From positions 248,001 through 312,000 of the forward strand of contig NZ_CP104003.1 of NCBI RefSeq assembly GCF_025231485.1: 64,000 bases of DNA. The letters are read 5' to 3'. How positions within the stretch are numbered: position 1 is the first letter of the stretch; each line of letters opens with the position of its first letter. The position numbers and the translations under genes were made by a program. Positions 7,964 through 16,869 of this stretch are shown here, one piece after another. The notes beneath the pieces are model-generated. The model ran no database searches, was not told the DNA's origin, and saw only the letters and a list, made by a program, of their open reading frames with translations. Origin of the DNA: Salinirubellus salinus. Its GTDB lineage: Archaea > Halobacteriota > Halobacteria > Halobacteriales > Haloarculaceae.

Positions 7964-9615
7964 CTGCCGTCCCCGGCTCCGGCCCGAGGGACGAGCGCGT
8001 CCGCCGGGCGAGCCGTGCTGCGGCACTCGTCACCCCTCCGCTCGGTGGGGTGGTGCTCCTGCTCGTCCCGGTCTCGGCCCGTATCCACGTCGTGGTCGCC
8101 ACGGCGGCGCTCGTCGGCACTGCGCTGGCCGCGAGACGGTGGCTCCCCGACCTCCTCGCGACGGCACGGCTGACCCGCGCCCTCGGGGCCGTCCCGGGGC
8201 TGGTCGGGCGCCTCGTGCTCCGGCTGCGGCTCGACCCGACGGTCGAGTCGGCAGTCGCGTTCGCCGCCGACGGTGACGGCCCTCTCGCCCGGAGTCTCGC
8301 ACGTGAGGCCCACCGCGCCCGTGGCACGGGCCGCGCTGGCCTGGACGCATTCGCCGACCGCTGGGCCGACCGGTTCCCGTCGCTGCGCCGTGCCTGTTCG
8401 CTCGTCGCCGCGGCGGCGAGTGCCGGGCCGGCGAGTCGCGAACGGTCGCTCGACCGGGCCGTAGCGGCCGTCCGCGAGGGGACCCGCGAGCGCGCCACCT
8501 CCTTCGCCGCCGACCTGCGTGGCCCGGCGACGGCGCTCTACGCGTTCGGCGTCCTCCTCCCGCTGGCGCTCGTCGGCGTCCTCCCCGCCGCTGGGGTGGC
8601 GGGACTCGGCGTCTCGCTGGCCACCATCGTCCTCGTCTACGACGTGCTCCTGCCGCTCGGGCTGCTGGGCGCCGCCGCGTGGCTCCTCGCCCGCCGCCCG
8701 GTCGCGTTCCCGCCACCACGGGTCGACCGCGCTCACCCTGCCGTGCCGGACGACTCCCGCCGAGCGATGCCGGTGGGGGTCGCCGTCGGCGCGCTCGGTG
8801 CCGCGCTGGGGTCGCTCGTCGCACCGTGGCTCGCCCCGGTCACGGCGCTCGGCGGTGGCGTCGGCGCCACGCTCGTCGTCGCCGCCCGGCCCGTGGTCAG
8901 CGTCCACGAGCGCGTCCGGGCCGTCGAACGGGGCCTCCCGGATGCGCTCGCCATCGTGGGGCGCCGGGTCGCCGAGGGGGTCGCCGTCGAGCGGGCGGTG
9001 GCCGACGCGAGCGAGCGCCTCGACGGTGCCACCGGTGAAGCGTTCGCGCTCGCGGCGCGTCGACAGCGACGACTCGCCGTGGGTATCGAGCGCGCGTTCG
9101 AGGGCGAGCACGGGCCACTCGCCGACCTGCCGAGCGAGCGCCTCGCCGACGCCGTCTCCCTCCTCGCGGTCGCCGGCCGGCAGGGAGCCCCCGCCGGGAG
9201 CGCGCTCGTCGCCACGGCGGACCACGTGGAGGACCTCCGCGAGGTCGAACGGGAGGCGCGTCGGTCGGTGCGGCGAGTGACACGGACGCTCTCGGACACC
9301 GCGGCCGTCTTCGGCCCACTGGTCGGCGGCGTCACCGTCGGCCTCGCGGGGCGCCTCTCGACGGGGGTGCGGGCGACCAGTTCCGCGGTCGGCCCCGCGG
9401 GCACGCTGGCGACGGCCGACCCGCTGCCCGTGGCCGGGCTCGGACTCGCCGTCGGTGCCTACGTCTGCTGGCTGGCCGTGGTACTGCCGACGCTCGCGAC
9501 GGGACTCGCACGCGGCGTCGACCCCGCGCTCGTCGCCACGCGAGTCGGGCAGTCGTTGCTCGCGGCGGTCGCGCTCTACACCGCCGCGTTCGCCGCGACG
9601 ACGATGCTCACCTGA
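7960..9615 (+). CDS. Type II secretion system F family membrane protein (PilC/TadC-like)
   Basis: A 551-aa polytopic inner membrane platform protein. Hydrophobic blocks lie near residues 25-60, 185-250, 270-310 and 480-550, with two soluble helical segments between them that correspond to the duplicated GspF/TadC domain. The motif REVEREARRSVRRVTRTLSD before the last block is typical of TadC-type proteins. GTG start overlaps the ATPase stop (GTGA). It should anchor the ATPase and the growing pilus. The protein is longer than single-domain TadC, which is usual for the archaeal form with two F domains. Confidence 0.87.
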   Translation: MTAVPGSGPRDERVRRASRAAALVTPPLGGVVLLLVPVSARIHVVVATAALVGTALAARRWLPDLLATARLTRALGAVPGLVGRLVLRLRLDPTVESAVAFAADGDGPLARSLAREAHRARGTGRAGLDAFADRWADRFPSLRRACSLVAAAASAGPASRERSLDRAVAAVREGTRERATSFAADLRGPATALYAFGVLLPLALVGVLPAAGVAGLGVSLATIVLVYDVLLPLGLLGAAAWLLARRPVAFPPPRVDRAHPAVPDDSRRAMPVGVAVGALGAALGSLVAPWLAPVTALGGGVGATLVVAARPVVSVHERVRAVERGLPDALAIVGRRVAEGVAVERAVADASERLDGATGEAFALAARRQRRLAVGIERAFEGEHGPLADLPSERLADAVSLLAVAGRQGAPAGSALVATADHVEDLREVEREARRSVRRVTRTLSDTAAVFGPLVGGVTVGLAGRLSTGVRATSSAVGPAGTLATADPLPVAGLGLAVGAYVCWLAVVLPTLATGLARGVDPALVATRVGQSLLAAVALYTAAFAATTMLT

Positions 9616-9644
9616 GCGGCACGCGGACCCGAGGTTCAAGTCCG

Positions 9645-10127
9645 ATGCCGGGACCACCCCGCCCCGTGCTCTCCCCACCAGTCGAGGCCTGGGCCCTCTG
9701 GGTCGGTCTCACGCTCGTCAGTGTGGCGATGGTCGGTGTCGCCGCCGAACCCCCCAGAGCGGCGCCGGCGGACGCGGCCGCACTCGCCCGGACCGTCGAC
9801 GGCGTCGCCGCCAGCGACCACGCCGCCGTCGCCGAACACCCACTCCGAGCGGCCGAGATACGCGTCCGTCGCGGCCGTCTCGCACTCCGCCGTGGCGACC
9901 GGACCGCGCGTGCGACGCTCCGCTACGGTCCGGTGGTCCCCGCGTTCGACGGGCCTCTCGCCCGGGTCCGCCGCGGGACGCCACCGGACCGCGTGTTCGA
10001 CTCCGCCGCGGCGTTCCGGGCAGCCGTGTCGGCCGCCCGCGAGCGCTCGGCGTGGCGACCTGCTCCGGAGCGATTGACGGCCCGCGCCGTCTCGTGGGGA
10101 GGTGTCGATGTCACGCTCGTCGGCTAG
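9645..10127 (+). CDS. Single-helix protein of the pilus-like cluster (DUF7283-like)
   Basis: A 160-aa protein with one transmembrane helix near the N terminus (about residues 13-35, EAWALWVGLTLVSVAMVGVA) and an exported-type domain with many Arg. No known domain was recognised. It follows the F-family protein after 29 nt and its 3' end overlaps the next gene by 20 nt. Its shape, a short cytoplasmic start, one helix and a globular outside, fits a minor pilin-like subunit. The start ATG lies within a 30-bp sequence that nearly repeats 6078-6107. Confidence 0.62.
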   Translation: MPGPPRPVLSPPVEAWALWVGLTLVSVAMVGVAAEPPRAAPADAAALARTVDGVAASDHAAVAEHPLRAAEIRVRRGRLALRRGDRTARATLRYGPVVPAFDGPLARVRRGTPPDRVFDSAAAFRAAVSAARERSAWRPAPERLTARAVSWGGVDVTLVG

Positions 10128-10518
10128 GGGACAGGTCGCCCCGGAGGTGGCGCTGGCCGCCGTCTTCGTGGTGACGGCGGGCCTCGCCCTCTACGCCGGG
10201 GTGGCCGCCGACGTCCTCGACGCCCTCGGTGCCGGTCGGGAGCGGGAGGCAGGGCAACGCCTCGCTGCGCAGACGGCCGACCGGGTCGCCGACACCGCGC
10301 GCGTCGACGGTGCGGTCCGGCCTGCACGACTCGCCGCGGGCGTCGCGGACGGACCGGCGGGCTACCGAGTGAACGCGACGCTCCTGACACGGGCGGGGCG
10401 GTGGACGGCCGGCCCAGCTCCCCCGGCACGTGCGCACCTCGCCGAGCGACGCGTCGCGACCTACCTCGGTCCCGGTCGGGTCCGACCGGCGGTCCTCCGG
10501 GTCCGGATGTGGCGATGA
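10108..10518 (+). CDS. Pilin-like or TadE-like protein of the pilus-like cluster
   Basis: A 136-aa protein. The start RGQVAPEVALAAVFVVTAGL is like the N terminus of TadE-type pseudopilins and archaeal pilins: Arg-Gly, then a short polar stretch with Glu, then a long hydrophobic helix. ATG at 10108 is preferred over GTG at 10102 because GGAGGTG at about 10097-10103 makes a well-spaced ribosome binding site. The remaining 100 residues are a small soluble domain. Its stop overlaps the next ATG (ATGA). I infer that it is a structural subunit; it belongs to the DUF7283-7286 group that co-occurs in haloarchaea. Confidence 0.65.
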   Translation: MSRSSARGQVAPEVALAAVFVVTAGLALYAGVAADVLDALGAGREREAGQRLAAQTADRVADTARVDGAVRPARLAAGVADGPAGYRVNATLLTRAGRWTAGPAPPARAHLAERRVATYLGPGRVRPAVLRVRMWR

Positions 10519-11432
10519 GTCGAGGGGCACGGGCCACCCCGCCTCGGACTCGGGCGATCGCCTCCCTCGTCGACGCCACGCTGTTCCTGTTGCTCGTCAC
10601 CGTCGCCGTCGGGGCGCTGACCCTCGCGCCGGTCGCCCCCGTGACGACGGCACCCGCGCCCGACGCGGGCGCGTCGCTCCAGCGGCTCCAGACGGTGACC
10701 GCGAACCCCGAGTACTCGCTGGCGAGCGGCGCGCGCCACGCAGACGAGTCGCTCGTCGCGTTCCCCCGCGAGTCGGGGCCGACGTTCGACCGGTACGCAC
10801 ACGGGTCCGTCGCGTCGCTGCTCGCGGACGCCGCCGTCGGTAACCTCATCGTCGACGGACGGGCGGTGACCCACACCGGCGACGGGTTCGAGCGAAGGGT
10901 GGTTCTGGCCGCCCGGAACGCGACCGGCCCCCGTGTCCACGTCCGGGCCGTCTGGACGCCGTACGCCGGTGCCCCGGTTCGGGGCTGCGTCGCCGCCGGC
11001 CCGACCCCGCCACCGGGTGCGCGTGTCTCGACGGCCGCTGCGACGCTCGACTCGGGATTCCCCCCTGTTCGCGACCGGGCACTCCGGGCGGCCCAGCGGG
11101 ACGGCTACGCCGGCGTCGCGCGGGTGGTCGCCAGAGCGACCGTCCGCGGCCTGTTCCCACCGACGTCGACCGCCCGGGCGCTACGGGGTGACTACCCGGT
11201 GGACGCGCTCGTGACCTACCGGTACCGACGGGTCGCGGCCCTGCTGGGTACGTCGGTCCGCGGTCCGGTCGAACGGGTGGAACCGCGCGCGGCCAACACG
11301 CGACTCTCGCGGGCGCTCGCCGCCGCCCTCGAACGCGACCTGCGACGGTCGTTCGACTCACCGGTGGCGGCCGCCCGTGCCGTCGAGGGTGGCGAGGTCA
11401 GGGTCGTCGTCCGGCGGTGGGCACGTGCCTGA
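10515..11432 (+). CDS. Single-helix protein of the pilus-like cluster (DUF7284/7285-like)
   Basis: A 305-aa protein beginning with a short positive segment (SRGARATPPRTRAIA) and one helix, SLVDATLFLLLVTVAVGALTL, at about residues 17-38. The rest is predicted to be outside the membrane, with a Pro-rich linker and a domain containing QRLQTVTANPEYSLA. The ATG overlaps the previous stop. The pattern again suggests a pilin-like or assembly subunit. No catalytic motif was seen. Confidence 0.62.
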   Translation: MSRGARATPPRTRAIASLVDATLFLLLVTVAVGALTLAPVAPVTTAPAPDAGASLQRLQTVTANPEYSLASGARHADESLVAFPRESGPTFDRYAHGSVASLLADAAVGNLIVDGRAVTHTGDGFERRVVLAARNATGPRVHVRAVWTPYAGAPVRGCVAAGPTPPPGARVSTAAATLDSGFPPVRDRALRAAQRDGYAGVARVVARATVRGLFPPTSTARALRGDYPVDALVTYRYRRVAALLGTSVRGPVERVEPRAANTRLSRALAAALERDLRRSFDSPVAAARAVEGGEVRVVVRRWARA

Positions 11433-14400
11433 CGGGACCGACCGTGGCCGGGTCCCGTTCGCGGTGGTCGCCGTCCTGCTGCTGGTCAGTGCGTCGACAC
11501 TCGCGGCGACGAGTCGAACCGGGCCGACGGCGACCACCGAGCCAGCCGCGGAACGTGCCATCGAGCGTGCCGAGGCCGCGGTGGTGACCGCGCTCCGGCG
11601 AGCCACCCGCGAGGCGGCGCGGCAGTCGGCCGCGAGGCCGCTCACCACGCCGGCCGACACGCCGACCGGCCGAGCGCTGAACGGGAGCGACCCGTTCCGT
11701 GCCGCACTCGAACTCCGGGTAGCGCTCGCGCTCGAGGACCGACTACGACACCTCGACACCCGGGTCGGCGACGTTCGCGTGGTCGCCCGCCAGTCACCCC
11801 GCCCATCGGAACCGGGGCCGGGAGCGAGCGTCCGGGCGGCGCTCGAACGGGTCGAGACCACCGCGGTGGGACCCGACGGGACGGCGCTCCGGGCGACCGT
11901 CCGGAACGTCACGCTCGTGGTCACGCGCGACGGGCGACCGCTTGACCGGGTCCAGCTGTCGCCGTCGGTCGTCGTCGAATGGCCACTGTTCGCGCTCCAC
12001 GAGCGCGTCGAGCGGTTCGAGCGTCGACTGGCCCGCTCGCCCCTCCGACCGGGGTTCGCGAGACGCCTCACCGCTCGTCTCGCCGCCGCGACGTGGGCCC
12101 GCGGGACGGCGCAGTACGGCGGCGCGCCCGTCGTGAACGTGCTCGGCACGCGTCACGTCGAACTGCTGGCGAACGGGGCGCTCCTCGACACCCAGCGCGC
12201 GACGCTCGGTGGCCTCGACGCCCGCGCCCCGAGGGAACTCCGCGAGGCCACCCGACGGGTGGCCGCCGCGGACGTGGCCGGTGGCGTCCGCGAGGCGCTG
12301 GCCCGCTCGAACGGGACGGTCACGGGCGGCTCGCCGACCACCGACCGGCTGCCCGACACTCGTCGTCGCACCGTCTCGGCCGCTCCGGCGGCCGACAGCG
12401 CGCTCGCGAACCTCAGCGGCGGCCGACTCGACGCGGTGCTCGCGCGGGCCTACACGGCCACGGTCCGGACCCGCGCGACCGTCCAGCGGGACGGACGGAC
12501 CGGTGGCTCGGGTGGGCCACCGGGGCCGGGGTGGTCTCTCGTGGACCGACGGGTCGACACCGAGTGGTCGGCACGACCCCTCGGGGATGGCGTCACACCC
12601 CCCGACCCGGCGACGGGGTGGCACGGCCTCGGGACGGCCACGCGCCGTGTCGTCCGCACCCGGACGGTGACCGAACGCTGGGCACACGACGGCGAGACAC
12701 GACGGACCCGCCACACGGACCGGGCCACCTACGCTGTCGCCCTGGTCCACGAGGGGCGACCGAGTCGCCGGACGGCGGCTCCAGTCCGACCCGTCCGGTC
12801 GGCGTTCGTCCGTCGCCCGGACCCGACCGGCGGTTCGAACCTCGCCGACGCCGGGCGTACCGCGACGCGTCGGTTCGAGGCCCGCACCGACCGACTGGCC
12901 GTGCGGGCGGTCCGCGAGGGACTGGACGGAACCGAGTCCGTCGCCGGCGAGGTCCCCGCGGCGCTCCGGGACCGGGCGCTCGCCGATCTCGTCTCGCTGC
13001 ACCGTCGCGTGCGGAACGTCTCGGTGTCGGTGGAGCGTGGTGACCTCGCCACGCTCACGGTCTCGCCGGCTGCCCGGCTGGCCGACCGTCTCCGGGAGCG
13101 GCGCGCGGACCTCGTGGCTGCGCCAGCGCGGTACGACCACGTCGCCGACCGGGCGCGGGTGGCGGTACGAGCCGCGTACCTCGACGCCGTCCTCGCCAGC
13201 CTCGACACCCAGACCGCCCGCCACGGTGTCGCCGAGCGCCGCCTCGACGCGCGACTCCGGGCAGCGGGCCTCGGCGACCTCCACTGGCTCCGCGAGGTGA
13301 CGAGCGTCGGCGTGGCGGCGCCCAGCGTGGGGCGCGAGTCGGCGGGGCGGGCGGGGCCGTTCGCCCCTCGCGTCTCCACCACCCCGGTCTACCTCGGCGC
13401 GACGGCGTCCTCGTCCGTGCCCGGAGGGGCACCGCTCGTCACGCGGAACGTGAACCTCGCGGTGCCGTACGCCGACGCCGGCGACGGGGCCGCTGCCGCG
13501 GTGACAGCGGCGCTGTTCGACGACCGGACGGTGGGACTCGGGACGGCCGCCCGGACGCTCCGGTCGTCGCGCCGGGTCGCCGCCCGGACGGGTGATTCGA
13601 GCCTCCGAGAGGAGACCGGACGCCTCCGCAGAGCGGTGAACCGCTCGGTCGGTCGCGTCTCGTGGCGCCTGCGGCGGACCCTCCGGCGGCGTGGGGTGGG
13701 TCGCGAGATGCGGCGGGCGGCGGTGCGGTCGGCGTTCGCGCGGTGGGACGACCCGTCCGGGCGCGCGCTCGCGCTCTCGCACGGGTCGGTCGTGCCTCGG
13801 GTGGTCGACGCCGTCGCGCGCCGGGTCCCTCGTTATCGGGCCGAGGCCCGCCGCCTCGCACTCCGGACCGCGCTGCGTGCGACGCGCAGACGGGCGCTCC
13901 GGTCGGCCTCCGTCCGGGTGGCGGCGCGACCGGTCGACCGCACCGGTCGTCGGCTCCGCTGGGTCGCCCGGACGGCCACGCGCGAGGTGACGACGCGAGC
14001 GGTCGAGACTGGAGTCGGCCGCCTCCGCGAGCGGCTCCCCGGGCCGTTGAGCGCCGTCCCGGCGGGCGTCCCCGTGACCCCGGTGCCCGGGTACTGGTAC
14101 GCGACGGCGAACGTCTGGCACGTCACGGTCCGGGGCCGGTACGAGCGTGTGACGCTCCGAGCACCGACGGGCCGCCCGCCTACCGGGACGCTCACCTACG
14201 TCCGCGAGGCCGGTGTCGTCCGACTGGACGTGGACCGCGACGGCAGCCCGGAGCGGCTCGGGCGGAGCGACGCCGTGGCCTTCGACGTCTCGACGGCCGT
14301 CGCCGTCGCGGTGCCCCCCGGGCCACGCGGGGTCGGGGACAAGGACGGGAACGCCGACGAACGCTCGGCCGGGTGGCCACGACCCGGCGCGCCAGACGTC

Positions 14401-14445
14401 GCGGCGGCGACCGCGAACGAAACCACTTACCCGCCGCCCTCGTAG
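11425..14445 (+). CDS. Very large single-helix protein of the pilus-like cluster (DUF7286-like)
   Basis: About 1,006 aa from GTG at 11425, which overlaps the stop of the previous gene. The N terminus DRGRVPFAVVAVLLLVSAST is one pilin-like helix after Arg-Gly; the remaining 970 residues appear to be on the outer face. The protein is exceptionally rich in Arg, Thr and Val, and has long helical segments (for example 290-330 and 520-640). No known domain was recognised. It is far too large for a pilin, so it may be a tip adhesin, a scaffold, or a substrate. Third-position G+C is as high as in neighbouring genes, so it is not recently acquired. Confidence 0.7.
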   Translation: MPDGTDRGRVPFAVVAVLLLVSASTLAATSRTGPTATTEPAAERAIERAEAAVVTALRRATREAARQSAARPLTTPADTPTGRALNGSDPFRAALELRVALALEDRLRHLDTRVGDVRVVARQSPRPSEPGPGASVRAALERVETTAVGPDGTALRATVRNVTLVVTRDGRPLDRVQLSPSVVVEWPLFALHERVERFERRLARSPLRPGFARRLTARLAAATWARGTAQYGGAPVVNVLGTRHVELLANGALLDTQRATLGGLDARAPRELREATRRVAAADVAGGVREALARSNGTVTGGSPTTDRLPDTRRRTVSAAPAADSALANLSGGRLDAVLARAYTATVRTRATVQRDGRTGGSGGPPGPGWSLVDRRVDTEWSARPLGDGVTPPDPATGWHGLGTATRRVVRTRTVTERWAHDGETRRTRHTDRATYAVALVHEGRPSRRTAAPVRPVRSAFVRRPDPTGGSNLADAGRTATRRFEARTDRLAVRAVREGLDGTESVAGEVPAALRDRALADLVSLHRRVRNVSVSVERGDLATLTVSPAARLADRLRERRADLVAAPARYDHVADRARVAVRAAYLDAVLASLDTQTARHGVAERRLDARLRAAGLGDLHWLREVTSVGVAAPSVGRESAGRAGPFAPRVSTTPVYLGATASSSVPGGAPLVTRNVNLAVPYADAGDGAAAAVTAALFDDRTVGLGTAARTLRSSRRVAARTGDSSLREETGRLRRAVNRSVGRVSWRLRRTLRRRGVGREMRRAAVRSAFARWDDPSGRALALSHGSVVPRVVDAVARRVPRYRAEARRLALRTALRATRRRALRSASVRVAARPVDRTGRRLRWVARTATREVTTRAVETGVGRLRERLPGPLSAVPAGVPVTPVPGYWYATANVWHVTVRGRYERVTLRAPTGRPPTGTLTYVREAGVVRLDVDRDGSPERLGRSDAVAFDVSTAVAVAVPPGPRGVGDKDGNADERSAGWPRPGAPDVAAATANETTYPPPS

Positions 14446-14453
14446 CCACGCCC

Positions 14454-14879
14454 ATGTTCCACGAGGCGGTCGAGGACCCCGGTACCCACACGCCGGCGGA
14501 CCTGCACGCGGCCTACGAGGCGATGCTCGTCGAGTCGGTCGAGTCGGTCGGCGTCGAACGCGCGGCGGCCGAGTCGGGCGTCGACGAGGCGACGGTCGAG
14601 GCACTGGTCGACGGCGAGAGCCCAGAACTCACGCTCGAGGAGGGTGCGGCCCTGCTCGCGCTCGACGGCGCGGTGTCTGCCGACGACGTGGTCGCGCTCT
14701 CGCGCGACGCCCTGTTGATGGGGATGACCACCGCCGTGGTCGACGTGGACTCGCTCTCGGCGGGCATCGACGGCGAACTCTCCGGCCGCGAGATCCAGGC
14801 CAAGGTCGAGGGTCGGTTCCCCATCACGCTCCGGGAGTTCGCGCGCATCCACCAGTTCCTCGACGAGCGGTCCCGGTAG
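14454..14879 (+). CDS. DUF5791 family protein
   Basis: A 141-aa acidic soluble protein, function unknown. It is mainly alpha-helical: AYEAMLVESVESVGVERAA, then a helix-turn-helix-like segment AAESGVDEATVEALVDGESP and a C-terminal part with IQAKVEGRFPITLREFARIH. The middle resembles a small HTH module, so DNA binding is possible but not shown. It starts 8 nt after the pilus-like cluster and ends one base before the epimerase gene, so it could be on either transcript. Confidence 0.72.
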   Translation: MFHEAVEDPGTHTPADLHAAYEAMLVESVESVGVERAAAESGVDEATVEALVDGESPELTLEEGAALLALDGAVSADDVVALSRDALLMGMTTAVVDVDSLSAGIDGELSGREIQAKVEGRFPITLREFARIHQFLDERSR

Positions 14880-14880
14880 C

Positions 14881-15771
14881 ATGCGGGTCGTCGTACTCGG
14901 GTGTGGCTACGTCGGCCTCGAACTCGGGCGGCAGCTGGCGGCCGCCCACGACGTCGTCGGCGTCCGGCGGTCGGACGACGGTGCCGCGGCCGTCGAGGAC
15001 GCGGGCCTCGAGGCCGTGCAGGCCGACGTGACCGACCCTGATGGACTCGCACGCGTGCCCGACGCCGACTGGGTGGTGTTCGCCGCCTCCTCGGGGGGCC
15101 GGGGTGCGGACCGCGCCCGCGAGGTGTACGTCGAGGGCCAGCGGACGGCCATCGACGCGTTCGGCGAGCGCGACGCTCCCCCCGAGCGGTACGTCTACAC
15201 GTCCAGCACGGGCGTCTACGGTGACCACGGCGGCGACTGGGTGGGCGAGGACACCCCCATCGAGCCGACGACGGACAAGACGCGTGTCCTCGCCGAGGCC
15301 GAGCGGGTCGCCCGTGAGCGGACCGCCGAGTACGGCATCGGGGGGTCGGTCGCCCGGTTCGCCGGTCTCTACGGTCCCCGGCGCTACCGCCTCTCGCGCT
15401 ACCTCGAGGGGCCGGTCACGGCGGGCTACCTCAACATGGTCCACCGGGACGACGCCGCGGGCGCCGTCGCGTTCCTGCTCGAACACGGCGTCGACGAGGA
15501 CGTCCTCGTCGTCGACGACGAACCCGTCGAGAAGTGGGCGTTCGCCGACTGGTTGGCGGACGAGTGCGGGGTCGAGCGCCCGGCCAAGCGGACGAAGGAG
15601 GAGCGCCTCGCGGCGGGTGACCTGTCGGAGGCGGCCGAGCGCCGTGTACTGACGAGCAAGCGGTGCTCGAACGAGCGCCTGCGCGGACTGGGCTACGAGT
15701 TCCGGTACCCGACGTTCCGCGAGGGGTACCGGGCAGCCATCGAGGCGTTCCGTGAGGGCCACGAGCCCTGA
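14881..15771 (+). CDS. NAD(P)-dependent epimerase/dehydratase-like protein (extended SDR)
   Basis: A 296-aa Rossmann-fold protein. The dinucleotide motif GCGYVG is at residues 8-13, followed by acidic ends of beta strands; YTSSTGVYGD at about residue 101 supplies the SDR Ser and Tyr region, but the usual YxxxK is not evident there. It matches the atypical SDR group (YeeZ-like) more than true sugar epimerases. Substrate unknown. Located on the same strand directly after the DUF5791 gene and convergent with the ATP-grasp gene. Confidence 0.82.
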   Translation: MRVVVLGCGYVGLELGRQLAAAHDVVGVRRSDDGAAAVEDAGLEAVQADVTDPDGLARVPDADWVVFAASSGGRGADRAREVYVEGQRTAIDAFGERDAPPERYVYTSSTGVYGDHGGDWVGEDTPIEPTTDKTRVLAEAERVARERTAEYGIGGSVARFAGLYGPRRYRLSRYLEGPVTAGYLNMVHRDDAAGAVAFLLEHGVDEDVLVVDDEPVEKWAFADWLADECGVERPAKRTKEERLAAGDLSEAAERRVLTSKRCSNERLRGLGYEFRYPTFREGYRAAIEAFREGHEP

Positions 15772-15781
15772 CGCCGGACGG

Positions 15782-16723
15782 TCACTCGCCGCCAGCGACC
15801 GCGCGCGCCACGGCGTCCGCGAACGTTTCGACCGCGCCCTCGCGTGCCCCGAGGTCGAGGTACGGCTCGACCAGTTCCAGTTCGAGCAGGTGGAACGCGC
15901 CATCGCGATGGACGCCGTCGACACGGGCGTAGGTGAACGCCGAGGCGTCGGTGTCGAGTACTTCGGCGGCGACATCTAGTGCGCCCGCGGCCGTCGCGCG
16001 CGTCTCCTCGTCGGAGGTGAACGCGCCTGCCGGGGTGGCCGTCGGTTCGACGCCGATGGCGTCGTCCGCCCGGATGCTCTCCCACGCGTGACTGAACTCC
16101 CCCGCGAAGAAGACGAGCGAGCGCTCGCCGCCGGCCACCTCTGGGTAGAACTCCTGGACGAGCGCGCCCTGGTTCGGGAGCGTCTCGCTGCCGTCCTTCG
16201 AAGCGCTGTCGCCGACCCGCCGGGAGGCGTCGAACGGTCGCTCGAACCGGGACTGGTCGGCGGTCGCCGTCTCCCGACTGGTCCGCCAGACGCCAGCCGA
16301 ACTCGTCCCGACGGGGGGCTTCACGACGGCCTCGTCCCAGCCGCGCTCTGCCAGTATCGTCGCGAGGTCGGCGTCCTCGTCCGGGCCGACGTACTCCGTG
16401 GGGACCACCCGGACGCCCGCCCCGGCGAGGTCACGGAGGTACGACTTGTGGACGTTCCAGCGGACGACCTCGGGTGGGTTCCGGACCGTGACGTCGGCCG
16501 CTTCGAGTCGCTCGAGCAGTCGAAGGAACCGCTCGAGGTCGCGGTAGTACTCCCAGCACGACCGGAACAGCGCGGCGTCGAACCGCCCCCAGTCCACGCT
16601 CGGGTCGTCCCAGCGTGCTGCCGCAGCGTCGACGCCGTGCGTTCCGAGGGCCGCGGCGAGTCGCTGCCCGTCGTCGGTCAGGTCGGGGGCGTCCACGCCG
16701 GTGACGATGGCGAGTCGGGTCAT
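15782..16723 (-). CDS. ATP-grasp domain enzyme
   Basis: A 313-aa protein of the ATP-grasp type, which joins a carboxylate to an amine or thiol using ATP. The N-terminal domain has FRSCWEYYRDLERFL, the central domain has NVHKSYLRDLAGAGVRVVPT and AVVKPPVGTSSAGVWR (nucleotide-binding Lys and the glycine loop), and the Mg site corresponds to LLELELVEPYLDL. It resembles the small ATP-grasp proteins grouped with RimK and DcsG-like ligases. Substrate cannot be told. CTTTTTAGG (minus strand, about 16749-16757) is a clear TATA element some 30 nt before the ATG. Confidence 0.83.
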   Translation of the reverse strand: MTRLAIVTGVDAPDLTDDGQRLAAALGTHGVDAAAARWDDPSVDWGRFDAALFRSCWEYYRDLERFLRLLERLEAADVTVRNPPEVVRWNVHKSYLRDLAGAGVRVVPTEYVGPDEDADLATILAERGWDEAVVKPPVGTSSAGVWRTSRETATADQSRFERPFDASRRVGDSASKDGSETLPNQGALVQEFYPEVAGGERSLVFFAGEFSHAWESIRADDAIGVEPTATPAGAFTSDEETRATAAGALDVAAEVLDTDASAFTYARVDGVHRDGAFHLLELELVEPYLDLGAREGAVETFADAVARAVAGGE

Positions 16724-16869
16724 GGCGTGGAGATAGACGGAGGTCGTACCTAAAAAGCACCCCCGGGGCCAGTGCGCTACCCCCGGCGTTAGAGCCGAGA
16801 CAGTTCGTCGCGTGGACTGTACACTCCCGACCCGGAGAGTTATGCGCGCTCGGCATCGCTAGTCCCGAC

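Noticed and set aside
9631-9660. GAGGTTCAAGTCC followed by GCCGGGACCA looks like a tRNA T-arm and CCA end
   Set aside because: No matching D-arm, anticodon arm or acceptor 5' strand is found upstream, the T-stem does not pair, and a gene start lies inside it.
11794-14604. Long minus-strand open frame of 936 codons opposite the large helix protein
   Set aside because: Shadow of the coding strand; the plus-strand frame fits the operon with an overlapping start and an N-terminal helix.
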